Positions 6,804-11,667 of a stretch of 11,667 bases of DNA are shown in pieces; the stretch's first letter is position 1, and each line of letters opens with the position of its first letter. The notes under the pieces are model-generated. The model ran no database searches and was not told where the DNA came from. It was given only the letters and a program-made list of their open reading frames with translations. The DNA is taken from NCBI RefSeq assembly GCF_005518285.1, contig NZ_SJDU01000034.1:1-11667 (forward strand). Reading direction: 5' to 3'. The position numbers were made by a program, and so were the translations under genes. Source of the DNA: Brachyspira catarrhinii (lineage in GTDB: Bacteria; Spirochaetota; Brachyspiria; Brachyspirales; Brachyspiraceae).

Positions 6804-7019
6804 TTAAAATTTCGATATAATCCACATTATAAAAGATAAAATTAAACTCGCTATTATGCAGGTGACGATTGGAAAAGCGAAAGTAAAATTTTCTTTTTTG
6901 ATTACAATATCGCCGGGCAATTTTCCAAAAGGAAGTTTTATATTTAGAAGCATTAAAGCTCCGATTATAACGACAATTATTCCAACCGCTATCAATAATT
7001 TTGCAAAATAATTATTCAT
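6804..7019 (-). CDS. DUF2905 family small membrane protein
   Basis: This 71-residue protein has two membrane helices (about residues 7-25 and 48-68) joined by a loop carrying the family signature GKLPGDIVIKKENF (32-45), close to the usual LGRLPGDI...N. It also has the following FPIVTCIIASLILS segment. DUF2905 members are small bacterial inner-membrane proteins of unknown role. The gene starts three bases after the stop of the RCK-domain gene on the same strand, so the two almost certainly share a transcript; AGGA inside the end of the upstream gene may serve as its ribosome binding site. A role connected with ion transport is only suggested by that linkage. Its stop codon nearly abuts that of the convergent AddB-like gene. 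Confidence 0.88.
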   Translation of the reverse strand: MNNYFAKLLIAVGIIVVIIGALMLLNIKLPFGKLPGDIVIKKENFTFAFPIVTCIIASLILSFIMWIISKF

Positions 7020-7022
7020 AAA

Positions 7023-7709
7023 TTATTCGGACATCCTTTTATTTAATTTTTCTATATCTTTGTCATGTCCAGCAATTACCAAAATGTCTCCTTCTACTAA
7101 AGATTCGTCAGGGTCGGGAGTGCAATCAACGGTAATTTTTTTTTCTCCCAAAATGCTTATCGCTTCTTTTTTAATCGCCACAACATTTATTTTATATTTT
7201 TTTCTTAAATCCAATTCTTTCAAATTTTTTCCCGCAAGCCCCGAATGAACGGGAAATTCCACTATAGAATGATATTCCGTCAAATCGTATAAAAGCAAAG
7301 ATTCTCCAACCTCGAGTTGCTCGGCTATATGAACTCCCATCGATTCTTCGGGGCTAACCAAATGAGTGACTCCAATCATGCTTAATATTGCCTTATGTTT
7401 TTCGTCCGAATATCGAGCGATTATATTTTTTACATTTAATTCTTTTAATATAAGAGAAGTCAAAATGCTTGTCATCATATCCTCGCCTATCGTTACTATA
7501 ACGGCGTCAAATTTATTTATTTCTATTGATTCCAAAGCTTCTTTTTGAGTGGAGTCGAGTCTTATCGCTTGAGTGACATTATTTTTTATCGCTTCGATTT
7601 CGTTAATGTCGTTGTCTATCGCCAAAACTTCAACGGAAGGTTTGCCCATGAGTCTGTTTATCAAAGCCTTTCCTAATGTGCCGACTCCTATAACGGCATA
7701 TTGCAACAT
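7023..7709 (-). CDS. ktrA: KtrA/TrkA-type RCK protein, potassium uptake regulatory subunit
   Basis: This is a cytoplasmic, nucleotide-binding gating subunit that assembles as a ring on a KtrB/TrkH potassium channel. At 228 residues it fits KtrA (single RCK unit) and not the duplicated E. coli TrkA. The RCK_N Rossmann domain spans about residues 1-135, with GVGTLG (8-13) and the acidic Asp32 at the end of strand 2 (LAIDND). DAVIVTIGEDMMTSILTSL and VKNIIARYSDEKHKAILSMIG are typical later segments. RCK_C follows at about 140-228 (IVEFPVHSGLAGKNLKELDLRKKY ... LVEGDILVIAGHDKDIEKL). A good ribosome binding site, AAGAGG (7720-7715), lies five bases before the ATG. No channel gene is present; the co-transcribed neighbour is a DUF2905 membrane protein. 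The symbol is assigned by size and domain layout; ktrC or trkA-like would be equally acceptable. Confidence 0.9.
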   Translation of the reverse strand: MLQYAVIGVGTLGKALINRLMGKPSVEVLAIDNDINEIEAIKNNVTQAIRLDSTQKEALESIEINKFDAVIVTIGEDMMTSILTSLILKELNVKNIIARYSDEKHKAILSMIGVTHLVSPEESMGVHIAEQLEVGESLLLYDLTEYHSIVEFPVHSGLAGKNLKELDLRKKYKINVVAIKKEAISILGEKKITVDCTPDPDESLVEGDILVIAGHDKDIEKLNKRMSE

Positions 7710-7747
7710 AAAAACCTCTTAAATTAAAATTATTAAAGTTATTAATT

Positions 7748-7791
7748 AATTATAGTTTAACGCTAATTATAGTTTGCACTAATTATAGTTT
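7748..7791 (-). repeat. Three copies of an 11-bp repeat, each containing TATAAT on the minus strand
   Basis: AATTATAGTTT occurs at 7748-7758, 7765-7775 and 7781-7791, spaced 17 and 16 bases apart. Read on the minus strand each is AAACTATAATT, so three -10-like hexamers follow one another in the promoter region of the RCK gene. The one nearest the -35 (7787-7782) has correct 16-base spacing. Confidence 0.85.
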
Positions 7792-7809
7792 AATAAAAAA
7801 ATTTGTCAA
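7782..7809 (-). promoter_or_regulatory. Promoter of the RCK/DUF2905 transcript
   Basis: On the minus strand there is a perfect TTGACA (7809-7804), a 16-base spacer and a perfect TATAAT (7787-7782). The predicted start is near 7775, giving a leader of about 65 bases that contains the two extra TATAAT copies. The spacing equals that of the yjbQ promoter in this window. Confidence 0.72.
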
Positions 7810-7830
7810 AATTTAAAATATAATTATAAT
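7803..7830 (+). promoter_or_regulatory. Promoter of ligA, overlapping the divergent promoter
   Basis: TTGTCA (7803-7808, five of six consensus bases) and TATAAT (7825-7830) are separated by 16 bases. A second TATAAT lies at 7819-7824. The -35 shares five bases with the -35 of the opposite-strand promoter, because TTGTCAA reads TTGACAA on the other strand. The ligA ribosome binding site is AAGGA (7851-7855). Confidence 0.62.
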
Positions 7831-7852
7831 TAAAGTTATAAAACAATAATAA

Positions 7853-9865
<2,013 letters not shown>

Positions 9866-9903
9866 ATATTACAAATAAAATTAATATTTTAATAGCGAGA
9901 ATT

Positions 9904-9960
9904 ATGCCTTTAATCGACATAAAAAATATATATAAAGTAAACATAATTAATTTGATTTAA
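9904..9960 (+). pseudogene. 18-codon ORF resembling an ABC-ATPase N-terminus (possible remnant)
   Basis: The ORF starts at ATG 9904 and encodes MPLIDIKNIYKV, then six unrelated residues and a stop. Many ABC transporter ATPases begin with M-x-L-I-x-[IM]-K-N-[IL]-x-K-x-Y, so this could be the stub of a deleted transporter gene. No Walker A or later ABC sequence follows in any frame before 10014. The codons are AT-rich and the stretch is short, so chance resemblance is a real possibility. It overlaps the likely -35 of the next gene. Confidence 0.25.
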
Positions 9961-9980
9961 TTTTTTTAATATTGTATAAT
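9952..9980 (+). promoter_or_regulatory. Promoter of the secreted-protein gene
   Basis: TTGATT (9952-9957) and a perfect TATAAT (9975-9980) are separated by 17 bases. Transcription would start near 9987, just ahead of the ribosome binding site GGAGA (10000-10004) and the ATG at 10014. Confidence 0.6.
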
Positions 9981-10013
9981 AATTATTAATAAAATATTTG
10001 GAGAATAATCAAA

Positions 10014-10883
10014 ATGAAGAAATTACTAATTATATTTTTACTCGCCGCCGTTTATGTTTACGGCTATGAAGCAATCCCTTATATGTTTAACGATTTAGTT
10101 CCATACGGAATATCTCCCGATGAAGTAAATCAAATACTTGTGGACGCTAATTTTGCCGCAGTTGAAGCGGAAGTTTTTAGCGGAAGTTTTTATGTTTCGC
10201 CTTATCCAGACCCAGATTTGGTATGGTTCAATCCTCAAGTATTAAAATGGGTGAATATAAAATTTACCACAAACGATATTTCCGAACTATTTAAAAGAGA
10301 CTCGAGTCTTTTGTATTTTAGTTATCAAACGGAAGACGAATTCAAATGTATGACTATCGATGCGGAAAGTATTGGAGACAATGTAAATCCCGTAGGGCAG
10401 GAAACTAAATGGGCTTATAAATTCTTTTTCCATAACGACAAATTATTTGCCGTAAGTTCTCGTTATCAAGGAGATTATGGAGTAGAAGAATATAAAAACA
10501 GAAACCCGCAAAATCAATACGCTCATCCAGGCTATGTAATGTCAAGCGGATTATTCCAAAGGACTTTAGACGGATTTCAATTAAAATACGGGGGCTTTCA
10601 CAATAAGAGAGTGATGACGCTCGATAATTTTGCCTATATGAATTATGGAAATTATGTCAATAAAGCTGCTAACACTTCTTTATCGGTTTATTATGCAAAC
10701 TATAACGGAAGAAGGATTAACTTTTTGGCTTCATATATAGACAATTTTAGAATTGCCCCAATATTTTATAGATTCCAAAATAAGACTTACGAAAATTATT
10801 TTGATGTAGCGGATGTTCCCGTTGATATTCATTCCGATATAGAAATGCCCGAAGAGGATAATGAAGACGAGGATTATCAATAA
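10014..10883 (+). CDS. Secreted or periplasmic protein of unknown function
   Basis: This 289-residue protein has a classic Sec signal peptide (MKKLLIIFLLAAVYVYG, probable cleavage after Gly17) and no lipobox Cys or further membrane helix. The mature part is rich in Tyr, Phe and Asn, with one Cys (FKCMTID) and alternating beta-type segments (LLYFSYQTEDEF, TSLSVYYANYNGRRINFLASYI). It ends in a very acidic tail, EMPEEDNEDEDYQ. The composition suits a periplasmic or surface beta-rich protein. I recognise no family. The gene stands alone, with its own promoter, GGAGA at good spacing and a strong terminator, so it is a monocistronic unit. Confidence 0.85.
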   Translation: MKKLLIIFLLAAVYVYGYEAIPYMFNDLVPYGISPDEVNQILVDANFAAVEAEVFSGSFYVSPYPDPDLVWFNPQVLKWVNIKFTTNDISELFKRDSSLLYFSYQTEDEFKCMTIDAESIGDNVNPVGQETKWAYKFFFHNDKLFAVSSRYQGDYGVEEYKNRNPQNQYAHPGYVMSSGLFQRTLDGFQLKYGGFHNKRVMTLDNFAYMNYGNYVNKAANTSLSVYYANYNGRRINFLASYIDNFRIAPIFYRFQNKTYENYFDVADVPVDIHSDIEMPEEDNEDEDYQ

Positions 10884-10908
10884 TTAAAATATATTTGAAT
10901 ATGTTGAT

Positions 10909-10940
10909 AAAGGAGGCTTTAATAAAGTCTCCTTTTATTT
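10909..10940 (+). terminator. Rho-independent terminator of the secreted-protein gene
   Basis: A 12-bp stem pairs AAAGGAGGCTTT (10909-10920) with AAAGTCTCCTTT (10924-10935), with one G-T wobble. It has a 3-base AAT loop and is followed by TTTTATTTTG. It begins 25 bases after the stop codon. Confidence 0.9.
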
Positions 10941-10956
10941 TGTTTATATTTTATTT

Positions 10957-10985
10957 TTGCAAAAAATCTTTATTTATTATATAAT
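10957..10985 (+). promoter_or_regulatory. Probable gatA promoter
   Basis: TTGCAA (10957-10962) and TATAAT (10980-10985) with a 17-base spacer lie between the upstream terminator and gatA. Transcript start near 10992 would leave a leader of about 58 bases. The -35 matches only four consensus bases. Confidence 0.5.
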
Positions 10986-11049
10986 AATTTCAATCAAATT
11001 TAATAAATAAAAAATTTAAATATACGGTTTTAAGTTAAGAGGTTTCATT

Positions 11050-11667
11050 ATGGATTTAAGCGAATTGACTATTATACAAATCAGAGAAAAATTGAAAAAT
11101 AAAGAAATAAACGCCGTTGATTTGACTTCTTCGATTATAAAAAAAATAGAAGAGGACGACAAAAGAGAAGATAAAATTAACGCTTATTTAGAAATTTTTA
11201 AAGAAGACGCTTTGGAACAGGCAAAAAAATCGCAAGAGAGAATAGATAAAGGAGAGGATTTGCCTCTTTTGGGCGTTCCTTTATGCATAAAAGATAATCT
11301 ATGTTATAAAAATCACACGATGACAGCGGCTTCAAAAATGCTCGAAGGTTATAAAGCGCCTTATACCGCCCCGACAGTTCAAAGATTGATAGACAACGGA
11401 GCAATAATATTGGGCAGAACAAATATGGACGAATTCGCTATGGGAGGAACAACGGAAACCTCAAATTATGGAATAACGAGAAACCCAAGAAATAGGAATT
11501 ATGTTCCAGGCGGTTCTTCGGGAGGTTCGGCTTCTGCGGTTGCGGCTAATTTTTCTTTTGGAGCGCTCGGAAGCGATACGGGAGGCTCTATAAGACAACC
11601 CGCTTCATTTTGCGGAATAGTCGGAGTTAAACCCACTTACGGAAGAGTTCCAAGGTTTGGGATGCAT
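11050..11667 (+). CDS. gatA: Asp-tRNA(Asn)/Glu-tRNA(Gln) amidotransferase subunit A, 3' end cut off by the window
   Basis: GatA is the amidase subunit of GatCAB. It releases ammonia from glutamine, and the complex uses it to convert misacylated Glu-tRNA(Gln) (and Asp-tRNA(Asn)) to the amide form. The first 206 residues are present of a protein usually near 480-490. The amidase-signature catalytic triad is visible: Lys81 (CIKDN), the cis-Ser in GGSSGGSA (most likely Ser156), and the nucleophile Ser180 ([12 protein letters not shown]). [41 protein letters not shown] and [11 protein letters not shown] are typical GatA blocks. The ATG at 11050 is supported by AAGAGG (11037-11042), seven bases upstream. 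No gatC precedes it; gatB may lie beyond the window edge. No stop codon is reached, so the gene continues past 11667. Confidence 0.96.
   Translation, partial: MDLSELTIIQIREKLKNKEINAVDLTSSIIKKIEEDDKREDKINAYLEIFKEDALEQAKKSQERIDKGEDLPLLGVPLCIKDNLCYKNHTMTAASKMLEGYKAPYTAPTVQRLIDNGAIILGRTNMDEFAMGGTTETSNYGITRNPRNRNYVPGGSSGGSASAVAANFSFGALGSDTGGSIRQPASFCGIVGVKPTYGRVPRFGMH

Noticed and set aside
10909..10916. AAAGGAGG as a strong ribosome binding site
   Set aside because: No start codon with an open frame follows; the bases are the left stem of a terminator.

Overview
This AT-rich window most likely comes from a Brachyspira-type spirochete chromosome. The reasons are the very low GC content with A/T-ending codons, a clostridial-like butyrate-pathway dehydrogenase, a lipoprotein with a relaxed lipobox, a diverged AddB-like nuclease and mostly housekeeping neighbours. 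The genus is an inference from overall style and gene content; no marker such as 16S rRNA is present.

Layout. Positions 3-770 hold the 3' nine-tenths of hbd (3-hydroxybutyryl-CoA dehydrogenase), closed by a strong intrinsic terminator. Two overlapping paralogous genes of the DUF3841 type follow (878-1995). Positions 1996-2708 contain no gene but hold a mosaic of palindromic REP/MITE-like repeats (about 2055-2439), then plain AT-rich sequence and a hairpin. A small lipoprotein gene lies on the minus strand (2709-3119), divergent from a yjbQ-family gene (3303-3719) with a near-perfect sigma70-type promoter. The yjbQ-family gene runs into a long AddB-like PD-(D/E)XK nuclease gene (3743-6802). 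That gene converges on a minus-strand pair, a KtrA/TrkA-type RCK protein followed by a DUF2905 membrane protein (7709 down to 6804). Divergent from the RCK gene is ligA (7862-9865), the NAD+-dependent DNA ligase. The two divergent promoters appear to share one -35 sequence. A secreted protein of unknown function (10014-10883) with its own promoter and terminator follows, and the window ends inside gatA (11050 onward), the glutaminyl-tRNA amidotransferase A subunit.

How the genes relate. Most are independent housekeeping units, not one pathway: butyrate/beta-oxidation chemistry (hbd), recombinational repair (AddB-like), DNA joining (ligA), potassium homeostasis (RCK protein) and tRNA-dependent amidation (gatA). 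I did not find a clear new defence or mobile system. The less ordinary parts are the repeat mosaic with variable hairpin inserts, the triplicated -10 region upstream of the RCK gene, the His-to-Asn change in the YjbQ protein, the overlapping DUF3841 pair and a 13-T tract between divergent genes.
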